The notes under the pieces are model-generated. The model saw only the letters and a program-made list of their open reading frames with translations. It did not search any database and was not told the DNA's origin. The position numbers and the translations under genes were made by a program. A DNA stretch of 64,000 nt from Dioscorea cayenensis subsp. rotundata (lineage: Eukaryota > Streptophyta > Magnoliopsida > Dioscoreales > Dioscoreaceae). Positions 51,834 to 62,633 of the stretch are shown piece after piece. Position 1 is the first letter of the stretch, and each line of letters opens with the position of its first letter. The stretch is from NCBI RefSeq assembly GCF_009730915.1, contig NC_052475.1, positions 23,559,016 to 23,623,015 of the forward strand, given 5' to 3'.

Positions 51834-52864
51834 CTAACACTCGCCTGGGTCGCTCAGTGACCGGATCAGCGGTGACTCGGACCCTGCACGCGTGCGACAA
51901 AGATGATGAGTTAAAAGAGTTCATTGAAGCAATAGATCGAACAGCTCGAGAGCGGAAAAGGGAAATATGGGGAAAAAAATCAAACACCTTGTGAGCGGGA
52001 TGATTGAGACTCTTTGTTGAAGGAGAGCTTGCAGTGCGCGATGGCGTTCTGGATCCCATCTTGTTGCTCGATCAGTGAGTCGTCTCGCCGGCGAGGAGGT
52101 GATGGTGGTGCTGTCGCTGATGATGCTGATCTGCTCTTTTTGAGCTTCTTGCGGACCACTCTTAGGCCTGTAGGGATGACACCGGTGCTGTCCTTTTCGA
52201 CGTTGGTGAGTGGCGCTTGTGGGTTCTCTGATGAGCTGCGTTCTCCGATGAGCTTCTCGAGGTATCGCCTAGATACTCTCATGTACAAAGGTTTGATCTT
52301 GTTGAGGTACTTGAGGACGACGTCCTTGGAGAGCTTCTTCTCGTCGCTGTCCGCCGTGGTGGTGACCTCTGGTTTGGTCTTGGCGCTACTGTCACGAGTG
52401 AAGAAGGACACTATGGGCACCTCCTCGACCTTGAACTTGATAAAATACTTACCGAGCTTAGGTGACGACGGGGCCGACGCGGCAGCGGTGGAGCCTTTCG
52501 CCTTCTTGAAAGCGAGCATAAGGACGCGGAGTTTAGTGGCGGATTTGAGGAGAGAAGCGGGGAACTGGCTGGGCTTGGAGTCAGTCTCGAAGACGATGGT
52601 GGACGAGGGTTTGAGGAAAAGGTCGTGGGGTGGGGAGGAGGCATCGGAGGCAAGATCGAGGCCGAACGCATTCTCATCGTCAGAGGCCTCGTCGTCGACT
52701 TCAGCATCAGCATCAGCAACGGCTTGAGAGAACTCAAGATCGAAGAAAGAGGCATCATCATCATCGTCGTCATCGTCGTCTTCAGTAGCGATAAGGTCGG
52801 GGTTGTTGGTGGGGTGGGAAGAGAGGGCAGCGCGCCAGTAGGAGAGGAGGCTGAAGGAGTCCAT
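51834..52864 (-). CDS. MAKR: Membrane-associated kinase regulator (MAKR / BKI1-like), 2 exons
   Basis: MAKR proteins are plant plasma-membrane-tethered, intrinsically disordered regulators of receptor kinases; the founding relative BKI1 inhibits the brassinosteroid receptor BRI1. Exon 1 is 52864-51988 and exon 2 is 51883-51834, giving 308 residues. The intron has donor AAG|GTGTTT and acceptor GTGCAG. Splicing replaces a run-on tail with SPLIRSLSDPGEC, a typical MAKR ending, so the two-exon model is preferred. The start is the ATG giving MDSFSLLSYWR, the family's usual opening; the frame stays open 71 codons upstream, but that part is low-complexity leader. Visible: nine aspartates (29-37) then SFFDLEF (39-45), basic Lys/Arg clusters that would bind acidic membrane lipids, and the conserved C-terminal DGIQNAIAHCKLSFN (269-283), the likely kinase-binding segment. 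Intact. Confidence 0.9.
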
Positions 52865-53174
52865 GGTGGGGAGAGCCAGTGGGCTTGAGGAGCGCTTTTG
52901 GTACGATGTTTGGGGAGGGGAGTTGGGGTAGTAGAGTGGAAGGGCTTGTTTCTTTTTCTCAGTGGAAGCAGTCGCTCTCTCTCTCGCAGTCGCAGTCGTA
53001 GTCGCAGCAGCAGCAGCAGTGCCTTTTATTACTTCTTTCTGGGAGTGAGACAGAGACGCCGATGAAAAGGGCATCAAACCCCATCTTCACAGGTGGGGAA
53101 AAGACCTTTTTTTAAAAAAAAATAAATTTCATTGTTTATTTGTTTTCATTTTTATTTCCTTTTAACTTATTGGA

Positions 53175-53213
<39 letters not shown>

Positions 53214-55977
53214 TGTTTGTGTTTGTATGTGAGTTGGTTTTTTTGTTTCTGAAGGTGTTAACTTTTTTCTACAGTCAAAGCCTGCCGTCTGGATTGCTGT
53301 ATATAAGCCGAAAAAGTGTATTATTTTTCTTCTCTTATATATATATATATATATTTATTGAAAGAGACGCTTCAAATACTTAGAAGTTGCTGGCGGGTGA
53401 AAACAGACAAAAGCCACTCTATCTTCTGTTAATATAACTATTCAAGCATGTCCTATTGGGATGATCAGTTAATGTATATTAATTGTTATTAAGTTTTCTT
53501 TTTATGATATTTGTTTAAGTTTAATTTCTCACATGTATTTTTTTTTTTAAAAAAAAAACCAAGCTACACATACATATTTGTTGGCAGATACAAGTTAATT
53601 CTAAGAAAAGAAAATTCTTGCTGTTTTTTTTTTTTTTTGAGCAAAATATTCCTTCTAGTTAACCATGGGTTACTACATTGCTTTAAAAAAAAACAAAAAG
53701 GATTTTTTCTCAATCATTTAAATGCCATAGAAATTTACTTCTCAACTATGTTATTGATGTATAAATAAATCATTATAAAATAATTTTTTTTTAATAAGAT
53801 GGATAAACTATAAATTTATTGGAAAAAACTGGAATAGCAAACAACGAACAAATAACACAAGTAACTAACAACAAAAACGTGAAAATAAAAATCAAAACCA
53901 GAAAACAACAAGGACAAAAGAGTTAAAAAAAAGTACAACATCAGCGGTGTGACAATCCTAGAACCACAACAAATAAAATGAATAAACCAAAATGTAACTT
54001 ATATAATATATAAAAACATAAAATATTGAATATGAAAAATAAAAATAATAATAATAATATAGAAGACATCCTATCCATTCTCCCACGGTAATGGATTACC
54101 GTTCTTTCCAACCGTCATATTTTAATGATAACAAGTACTCGAATGGATTCCGGCATACAAGTGCATCACCCCAAAAAAAAACCTCAAAATTTCTTCTTAA
54201 TGTGTTCTTGTATGTTCTACTTGTATGCTCTGCTCATTTTTGCAACTCTAACTAATTCATGGAATTAGCAACAGGAGTGAAGGACCTGTTGGAACACAAA
54301 AATATTAACAAAGAAAAGAAGATTAAAGAAGGCTTTCTGATGTTGAACATGGGCCTCAACTAGACAAGATGCTTTCTGTCTGGACAGGCACATACATGAT
54401 AGATTAGGCCTTGGAAAACTTGGGTGGTCAAATGGACAACACTTTACTGATCCTCAGTACCAAATTCAGACTTAATCTTCTATACTGTACAAGCTTGATT
54501 AATTAATCTTGTGATTCCCTAGAGTAGATACCAAATCCCACACCGTCCTCTTGAAGAAGAGGAATCTGTAACAACTACATCAGACAGCTTGGATCACTGA
54601 CAGGCTCAATGTTTATGTTACAGAAAAAGCACCCCTCATGCATCCAAAAGCTTAAAGTATCAATTTCCTGATTCTATCCAAAGGTTAAAACCTTTTACAC
54701 TAATGCTTAGAAATTTAAGGCTGACATGAAAGGAAATGGCCAATAACCACCAGAATTATGAAAAGCCTTAAAAAAAGAACAAGATGCAGTAACATGATCT
54801 CTCATTGCATGTAATCATGCAGATGAGGAACATCCGTATAAAATCATCAGTGTTCCTCAAATGAAGGATGATTAGAGAAAAGCAAAAGCAATGCAGAAAA
54901 AAGGTGTGATATTTTGTTTTACTGGTTGGGCACTAGTATCTTCTTGTTGATAATGTCCAGCTTATACTAGTAAGGAAAAGCTCACCTGTATGGTTGTACA
55001 GTGCAACTCCACAAGGTTACAGATGTCAATCTTATGGTATCAAGATGGTAGAGAAATCCTAAACTTTTTATTTAGAGGATTTTACAAGAATATCAAGAGT
55101 ATCTCCTTTTTTCTCCAATAAATCATCCACCTATGTAATTGTCATGTAGTTCAGCCTTCTTTACTTACCCATAACAACAATTTACTAGCATGACTTTTTT
55201 AGTATTATGAAATTCATTGAAATCTTGGTATCAACCAGCAAAAATATACATACGCTCAGGAAGCAAGTCCCTACTTAACACACAATTTTATTCCTCTTAT
55301 CAAGTCATGGTCATCCATCTCCTAACTTCGGATATCATTCTGACTACAATTTCAAACCTGGAAAGTTTTGGGGGTTTTGCCGCCTTTGCTGCTTGTCCTA
55401 TTTAAGCATTCATACAGTTGCTTGAACAGAGAGTATCAAATAAAAACATCTAAATTAGCTCCAAAAACATCACAAAACATTAAAAGGTTCTCAACAAGCA
55501 GACTTTGTTGACATTTTGAGAGAAAAGAACACAGAAATACTCTTGTGAAGCCAGGATAAAATCAATATGCTGAGTATCCAATGTGCAACAGATAAGTAAT
55601 ACCCAAACGTCCCCAAGAATCTATTTACCAAAACCATGAATATTTCAGATTGCAAAACACCATCATCCCAGTGACAAAACTGTCAAAAAGTCTAATTTTT
55701 TTTTTAAAAAAATGCAAACTTTTTAAAATCAGACTAGCCTTCTATCAGCATAAAACTTTCCACTAATCTCATTTTCTATGAACTATGCTTCTAATAAACA
55801 TTCAGTAATCTGACAAGCCTGCTACTGTTGTAGAGCTATGTCCTATCTATAAGCTTCACTAACAAAACATAGTTCTTCTCCAACACAATAATAAAACATT
55901 TTAAAAAACACCAGAAATATAATATAGCAAAGAGAAGCAAGGTCCAGCACCTGAAAAAAAAACCCATCAAACAGAAG
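52865..55977. other. Intergenic between MAKR and ATL
   Basis: MAKR leader to about 53080 (CGACTG/GCAGCA-type short repeats at 52985-53020), then a GT microsatellite (53177-53210) and AT-rich DNA. From about 54240 to 55977 the sequence is more complex and probably holds the 3' UTR of the ATL gene. No coding exon could be supported. Confidence 0.5.
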
Positions 55978-56568
55978 TCAGCTCCTCCGCCGGCCGGCCG
56001 GGAACTGAGAGAGTGGGACGAGCTCCGACAGTGGCGTGGACAAAGGCGTCGGCATGGGAGAAGTCCTACAAACCGGACACGAGGCATTGAGCCGAAGCCA
56101 AGCGTCAATACACATCAAATGGAAGTAGTGCCGGCAATCAGGCATCATCCTTAGCATCTCACCATCACGATACTCACACAAGCAAATCGAGCAAACTACA
56201 TCCCCACCCTTCTCAGCCGAGAAAGGAAACTTAGGGTACGAATTGATCGCCGCCGGGTCAAGCCCCGGTACAGGGCTATGTTGGCCGCCGTTGCCATCGC
56301 CATCGTCGTCCTCCGTGACGAAGATGATACGAGGAAGCGTAACACCATTAGAAGGATTAGAGTTAGAGTTAGAGTTAGGGTTAGGGTTGGGGATGGGTTG
56401 GCGGGAAGCGGAGCGGTAGCAGAGGTAGGAGACGAGAAGGAGGGCGGAGAGAACGAGAAGGACGGAGACGGCAATGGCGGCGGTGTAGGTATGGGAGAGA
56501 GGGGAAAGGGTTTGAGAGAGATGGGAGGAAGGGGTGGTGGCGCCGGGGGAGGAGAAGGAGGAGGACAT
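55978..56568 (-). CDS. ATL67: RING-H2 finger E3 ubiquitin ligase, ATL family (ATL67-like)
   Basis: A membrane-anchored E3 ligase that transfers ubiquitin from an E2; ATLs act in defence and stress signalling. One intronless frame of 196 residues, as usual for ATLs. A single transmembrane helix spans about 28-50. The GLD motif is at 102-104 (GLDPAAINSYPKF). The RING-H2 finger has C126, C129, C145, H147, H150, C153, C164 and C167 with spacing C-X2-C-X15-C-X-H-X2-H-X2-C-X10-C-X2-C, all ligands present. The tail (PTPLSTPLSELVPLSQ, RRRS) matches my memory of ATL67 and ATL59. Between helix and GLD lies an Asn/Pro/Ser repeat (about 59-74) encoded by telomere-like hexamers. Intact. Confidence 0.95.
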   Translation of the reverse strand: MSSSFSSPGATTPSSHLSQTLSPLSHTYTAAIAVSVLLVLSALLLVSYLCYRSASRQPIPNPNPNSNSNSNPSNGVTLPRIIFVTEDDDGDGNGGQHSPVPGLDPAAINSYPKFPFSAEKGGDVVCSICLCEYRDGEMLRMMPDCRHYFHLMCIDAWLRLNASCPVCRTSPMPTPLSTPLSELVPLSQFPAGRRRS

Positions 56569-57829
56569 TGAAGAGGGGTTTGGGCATGGTGCGGAGAAGA
56601 AGGTGGAAAAAGAGAGAGAAAGAAAGAAGAGGGAGTGAATGATAATTTTCTATTTTTTTCTCTCTCTCTCTCTGTCTCAGCTAACGCATTTAATATGGAC
56701 ACGATGCATGCCATTAGTGTGTTCCGTTTCAGGTCCAAGTCATGAGTCACGGATGTAGCCACGTTTGTGGTGATCGTGCCCGGACTCGGCTTGGGCTTGG
56801 GCTTGGTGTGGCTGAGTCTGAATTAATTGGTTAGATTTTTTTGGATTTTGAATGTTATACGTGTATGCATGTGGTGCCATTTAATTTAGACCAAAGTGCA
56901 ACCATACCCTCTTGATTAAATGCATTTAAATATCTTTGAACTATAAGATTAAAAATAGTATAAACAATACCTAACAAAAGCTACTTTATGCAGTGGAATG
57001 TCACGTGAATGGTGAATTGGTATACTCAAAGTTGAATCTTTTGATCGATAATATTGTTATAGTACTATACACATTGTAAAAACAATGTTATAGTGTAATG
57101 ATACTATTTATTTATTATTCATAAATAGTGTATGAGAGAATATTATTTTTTTCTCTCTAAGATTATATATTAAAAAAATTTATTAATTTTATTTTATTTT
57201 TTAAAATATCTTTTTAGTTATGCATATGATGAGATTTTAATTACTTATGTGACATCTGACCTAATTAATAAATTTATAAAAAATCGTTAAGTTGCCTAAT
57301 GCATTATTGTATTAACTTTTTATTTTGACACTGTATTATGGGTTAGCATTTACTGTGTATTTATAAAAAAACCTCTAATTGTTATTTTGTGATTGTGTAC
57401 TTTAAAATATTTGTTTTATATTTGTTAGGGTTTGTCCAACCATGTCATGTGCCATTTATCATGCGGAATATAATTATTTTTGAAATTAATAGAGGATTGT
57501 ATGTCAATGCATATATACTTGAATAATCATTAACAAGAAAGATATTATTTATTTATAATGGTGAGTATTCTGAATAATTACACTGAATAATTGTTACCCC
57601 CAATGCATAATTATCTTTTGTCGGAAGACAATATTGGAATAGTGGTTAGCCATCAACATCTTACAGCCTTGAGACCACGAATTGGGCTTGAGTCTGAGCC
57701 AGGCTAGTATGGGTGGGCCTTGAAAGCAACACTAACAATTTTTATTTTTTATTTTTATAAAACGGATAACACGCGTGTGTGCAAATAAGCAAAAATTGAT
57801 TATTCAGTTGTTCACACTCACCCAATAAA
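56569..57829. other. Intergenic upstream of ATL
   Basis: CT-rich ATL leader to about 56690, then AT-rich sequence. No gene recognised. Confidence 0.6.
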
Positions 57830-58665
57830 AATTGAAGCCCGAATTGGCCGGGTGAAAAGCCTTAGAAGAATTCCGTCTAGCGAGATTTAAACCTGGATTG
57901 AAGAAAAAAAAATTCAAGATGGAGCCATCGTTGGACTGAGGAGCAAGGGCGAACCCACATGAGTGGCGCCCGGGTTGGCTGAACGGCCAAAAAACCTTAG
58001 AAGAACCATGTCCGAGGAAGGTTAGGCATAAGATTTTTTATATGAATTTTAATGTTTAATAATATTTTGTTTATAATTAGTCCTTGAGTGGTTTGTGGGA
58101 GTTGGATGATAGGAGCCTACTGTATCGGGAGTGCCTTGACACCTACCATGGTTCAAATCCAAGAGTTTGCAATGTTAAATTATTAATAATTTTAGTAATT
58201 AAAAACAAGGGTTGTTTTTTTCAAAAAAATTGTGGACATTTTAAAAATTATAAAAAAAAATAATGTTCTAAACTTTAGAATTTTTTTAATAATTAAAAAA
58301 TAAATTGATAATATGGCATGACAAATGTAAAAAAATTTTTGTAATGAAAATTTTTTTCTTATTTAAAAATTATTAAAATTTTAAGTTTTAATTAAATTTG
58401 AGAAATTGTTTAAAGCATCCCTCAGAATGATAGTAGTTGACTTCAACCCCCTTACCAATGTAGTTCTAGTTCTGTCACTGCTCATAGTTGGATTGAGGAG
58501 AGGCCATGGTTGGGCTATGAATGCCGGAAAATTAAAGGATAATGAATATGAGAATATTGACTTTTATTTAAGCTCGGACTGAACTAAATTCCCGCCACCG
58601 CTGAGGAGAAACCGTGGTTGGGCTAGGGAAGTCAAGGTTGGATCAAATTCCTAAGTCTGTCATTG
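57830..58665. repeat. Remnant of an older related hAT-like element, split by copy 2
   Basis: The left part (about 57836-57943) contains GCCCGAATTGGCCGGGTGAA then CTTAGAAGAA, close to the left interior of copy 1. The right part (58601-58665) contains GAGGAGAAACCGTGGTTG and ends CAAATTCCTAAGTCTGTCATTG, close to the right end of copy 1 (TAAATTCCTAGGTCCGCCACTG). The two parts abut the target duplication of copy 2, so copy 2 apparently jumped into an older family member. The left terminus is not recognisable. Confidence 0.5.
57944..58600. mobile_element. Non-autonomous hAT-like element, copy 2 (657 bp)
   Basis: Starts CAAGGGCGAACCCACATG and ends with the complement of CGGTGGCGGGAA, diverged versions of the copy 1 ends. 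It is flanked by a perfect 8-bp duplication, CTGAGGAG, at 57936-57943 and 58601-58608. The interior aligns with copy 1 along its length (for example TTAATGTTTAATAATATTTT, then GATGATAGGAGC, then TTGACTTTTATTTAAGC). No coding capacity. Confidence 0.85.
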
Positions 58666-60876
58666 AACCTACTCTCACAGTTAGGGACTCTTTTACCAAA
58701 TTATATTAAATATCTTTTTGGGTTGTATCATCATCATCATCATTATTATTATAAAATATTGGTCAAAATATAAAAATTGTCCTTTGATTTTGCTTTTTCT
58801 ACCCTTTTAGTCCCTCTAATATAAAATCCGTCTTTTCTTGTTTTCATATTTTTACATTTTTTGTCTTTTTTTGTCCCTTTGATTGACGGATCTGTCCTTT
58901 TGATCTTTCCAGTTGATAAATTAGAGGGACTCCAAAATGATGAAAATGTGTAAATACTGAGGATCAAAATGGTGGATTTTACAACTAAAGAACGAAAATG
59001 TACAAATACAAGGATCAAAATGATGGATTTTATATTAAAAAGACTAAAAAAATAGAAAACAAAAAATAGAAGAAACCGTTTGATATTTATACCTGAAAAT
59101 ATTTAAAACATTAGTGGGGTTGTTATAAGACATAAACGTGAGAAAACAAGTAAACTTGCGGTATAGAAATGTGCCACATATCCATTAATAGTAGAGTAGA
59201 GCTTAACCAAAGGAGAACATTAACCTAGTGGGAGACATAGTGGCACCTGTCGCACCTTAAAAAACGATTAAGGGCATTATTTATCTTAAATGCATTGGGA
59301 GGAGTTAAGCATTATGTTTAGATCCACTGTTGAGGGGTTAGTTAGGTAATATCGGTTGTGTGAACAGTCATGAAACTAGAAATAAAATTTAAAGTTCTGA
59401 ATTTTAAATTTTAAAAAATTATAAAATTTAAACAATTCTATTAATTCAAATTTAATATTAGAATAATAATCTATAAAAATACTTTTCATAAAAAAATAAT
59501 CAAACAACCAATGGAACAAAGTAAATTATATATATAAGATAAATTTAGAAAACTAAACAGATTGAGCTAAAAAAAGCTTATCAATCGACCCAATTGGGAA
59601 ACTAATTAGTCCACCATATTTTTAAAATAGTGGTTGCATTTTTATTTTTTTATTATATTATTTTTTTAAAATTAATTAATAATTATAAATTGACAAATTC
59701 AATAAAAAAATATTTAATATTTTAAATTTAAAATTAATACAAATTTCACTACCCATATTATATTATTATTTATTATTATCACTGAATGATTTTTATCTAA
59801 TATACTAATCTTACTATTTTATTTAATTTATTTTAAAATTGCATGGGTGGAATTAAGAGAACTATTCCCTTGTATTATTACATATTCCACAACTAAATAT
59901 GTTGACGCTATCATGTCTATATACTTCGACATAGCTTTTTAACCAGAAACTTATACCAAAAATAAATTAATAATAATAATAATAATGAATGGAAATATTT
60001 AGCATATTGGAACTAGTCATATTTCCAATTAAAATTTCCAAGACAAGTAAAAATTATAAATAAAAACACATTTATTGAGAAGATTAATGAGCCAATAAAC
60101 AGCAACCCTGAACCCAAGGTCCAATCAATTATGAATACATGCTTCCCATTTTCCATACAGTGCAGTCTAAAAAAATGAAAACCAATATAAATTAATATTT
60201 ATTTGATTATTAATTTTCCACAAACATGCAGTTCTAGAAGGATGGACCATGGACCTTGTTCCCATATGTACTTCACCTAGAAGTAATACAGTTTCCTTAT
60301 TTGGATCCATTGCGGCCCAGTCCCCAACTTTGTTTGACTTCATATATGATTCTCAAAATTTTCAAATAACTCCCTCATTTCTTTCGTATTTGCATTTATT
60401 ATTTTTTCCATATAAATTCAAATGTAAATTTATTTGTGAAGCCAACACACTGCGTGACGGGATAGTCATTGATAAATTATATATAAAACATATGTCGTGG
60501 CATACGAAAACATAAGTAAACTTAAAAATTTAGAGATAAGTTACCAACAAAAGATTATATTTTTAATTTTTTAATAAACTAAACTATTGATAATCTTAAA
60601 TCATAGTTGTTTTCTGAAAGAAATATTAAGAACCATCTTTTTATATATAGACTTATTATAAAGATATATATTACTATATTCGCAAGACGTGACTTCACTT
60701 ACGGAAACTTTAAATTTAGTTTATATTTTAATGAAGAAGCATATGAGCTTCTGAAAATAGATAGATTTTCAAGGATTTTTGTGAAAAATTAACCGGCCTT
60801 TTGTTTTGGAACAGGTTAGCGGCGCCCAACTCTTCGTTCAGAATGGAACCCAACATCAACCAACCAATGGTGATCT
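58666..60876. other. AT-rich intergenic
   Basis: No gene supported. Contains the foldback repeat at 58786-59066 and AT-rich sequence. Short open frames at 60249-60515 and 60607-60792 have no protein-like features. Confidence 0.55.
58786..59066. repeat. Foldback (inverted-repeat) element, ~280 bp
   Basis: The left arm (about 58786-58832, containing TAATATAAAATCCGTC) is largely complementary to the right arm (about 59020-59066, containing GATGGATTTTATATTA). The arms are ~47 bp with several mismatches. The interior has further AAAATG(A/G)TGGATTTTA phrases. It resembles a MITE or foldback element; no target duplication was established. Confidence 0.6.
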
Positions 60877-60877
60877 G

Positions 60878-61040
60878 CCACGTCACGATCGTAATCTGTA
60901 GTCGTGTTTAAAGAGAAAATAGCGGTGCCGGCCACGGACTCAGACGTCACCGTCATGAAACGCCGTCCAAATTAGACTAACGCCGTTAATCGGGACGTTT
61001 GAATTGGAGGGTCAGGATTTCATCTGGTGAAGTATATAAA
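60878..61040 (+). promoter_or_regulatory. Probable RTNLB promoter elements
   Basis: CCACGTCA (60878-60885) and GACGTCAC (60943-60950) carry the ACGT core bound by bZIP factors. A TATA box, TATATAAA (61033-61040), lies about 115 bp before the start codon, implying transcription from about 61065. Stress- or ABA-type bZIP control is possible but not shown. Confidence 0.6.
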
Positions 61041-61153
61041 GGCACTTTGTGGGAGGGATTTTGAAAGGGAGAAGCGTCTAGAAGTTCAGATAGGGGTGAG
61101 TGGTATAGTGTGCTTGTGGAGCAGGATAAGCAGGAACTTCTTCGAGGTCGGTC

Positions 61154-62633
61154 ATGGCGGAGCATTCGGAGGAATCGAAGGTGGATCAGTTGGTGGAGAA
61201 GATCAAGGGGGAGCTGCATGGTGACTCTTCTTCATCGGATTCGGACCACGAGAAGTCTGAGTCGTCTTCGTCGGCTATCAAAGCCAAGATCTATCATTTG
61301 TTTGGCCGCGAGCAGCCCGTGCACAGAGTCTTTGGCGGTGGAAAAGGTAGGGTTTTCGTTTTCTTCTAATATTTCCTTCTTTTTTTTTTTAATGAGTTTT
61401 GATTTATTTATCTGAGGCTTTTTTTTTCTGGATTAATTCGTGTGAAGAACTATTTGGATGTAGATCGGATCTATTTGGTGTTCTATTTAGTTTGATTCTG
61501 GTTTTCTGATCAAGATCTAGTCAATATCTCAGTATTTCTTTCAATACAAATATAAGATTTAGGGCTTTTGTTTGAGTGATAGAAATGGTAGCTAAAATTA
61601 TTCTTGTGTATTTGATTTATTTCGCACGTAGTTTGGGTTATTGCATACCTTTTTGTTTGAAAAAAGAGGAGCTTTTTACTCTGTTAGGGAAAAATCCTAA
61701 ATCTTGAGCTTGATTTAGATATCTGGCTTTTGATATAAAATTTAAGATTTGAAGATGTTTACAAGAATCCATGTTTTCAGCTGCTGATGTCTTCTTATGG
61801 AGGGACAAGAAGGCGACTTCCATGGTTCTTGGTGGGGCCACGGCGATCTGGGTCTTGTTTGAGCTGATGGAATACCATCTTCTGACTCTTGTATGCCATG
61901 GCGTTATTCTCACCCTGGCCATCCTCTTCCTCTACTCCAATGCCTCCACGTTCATCAACAAGTTAGCACTTTCATTCATGTCACAATATTTGCTCTGTTA
62001 GTTGAGCTGTATATGATTGCTTGACTCATTGATCAAAATGGTATTTTGCCTTCAGGTCTCCTCCACGCATTCCAGAGGTTAGCATCTCTGAAGACATGGC
62101 TGTGAAGATTGCGCGTTCTCTGAGGTATGAGATCAACATGGCCCTTGCTGTTCTAAGGGAGATTGCTTTGGGACGGGATCTCAAAAAGTTCCTTGGTGTA
62201 AGTCATTTTGGGTTCATATGGTTGATATGATCCTTGCCATGAGTTTATGCGTGTTTGCTGTATTGAATGCATTCATGTTTTTCTCAGGCGATTGCTGGCC
62301 TGTGGCTGGTTTCAGTCTTTGGCGGTTGCTGCAACTTCCTGACCTTGTTTTATATTGGTATATATCTATTCTTGCTTCCTAGTCTATTCATGCTCACTTA
62401 TAATTGGATGTACAAAACTCTAAATGTTTCATGCTGCTTTATGTTCTGTTTGTTGCATGAATGCAGTGTTTGTTTTGATGCACACATTGCCTTTTCTCTA
62501 TGAAAAATATGAGGACAAGGTTGATGCATTTGCTGAGAAGGCCATGATCGAGATTAAGAAACAATATGCTGTCTTTGATGCCAAGGTTCTAAGTAAAATC
62601 CCAAGGGGCCCTTTGAAAGATAAGAAGCATTAG
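61154..62633 (+). CDS. RTNLB: Reticulon-like protein, plant RTNLB family, 5 exons
   Basis: An ER membrane protein that shapes tubules and stabilises membrane curvature. Exons are 61154-61346, 61781-61961, 62056-62197, 62288-62357 and 62467-62633; all junctions are GT-AG and in frame, giving 250 residues. A soluble acidic/Ser-rich N-terminus (with [16 protein letters not shown]) is followed by the reticulon domain: [18 protein letters not shown] leads into the first hydrophobic hairpin, then the hydrophilic loop with [17 protein letters not shown], then the second hydrophobic hairpin ([20 protein letters not shown]) and an amphipathic tail ending LKDKKH. The start ATG is the first in the leader to give the family N-terminus ([20 protein letters not shown]). 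Intact, with a typical exon layout. Confidence 0.95.

Noticed and set aside
52014-52727. 237-codon plus-strand frame opposite MAKR
   Set aside because: Antisense shadow of the MAKR coding sequence, which has conserved motifs and a consistent two-exon structure.
52865-53077. Upstream start for MAKR adding 71 residues
   Set aside because: The extension is Ala/Thr low-complexity leader; MDSFSLLSYWR is the family-typical N-terminus.
60249-60515. 88-codon frame in AT-rich DNA
   Set aside because: No protein-like features, no splice or promoter context; a chance frame.
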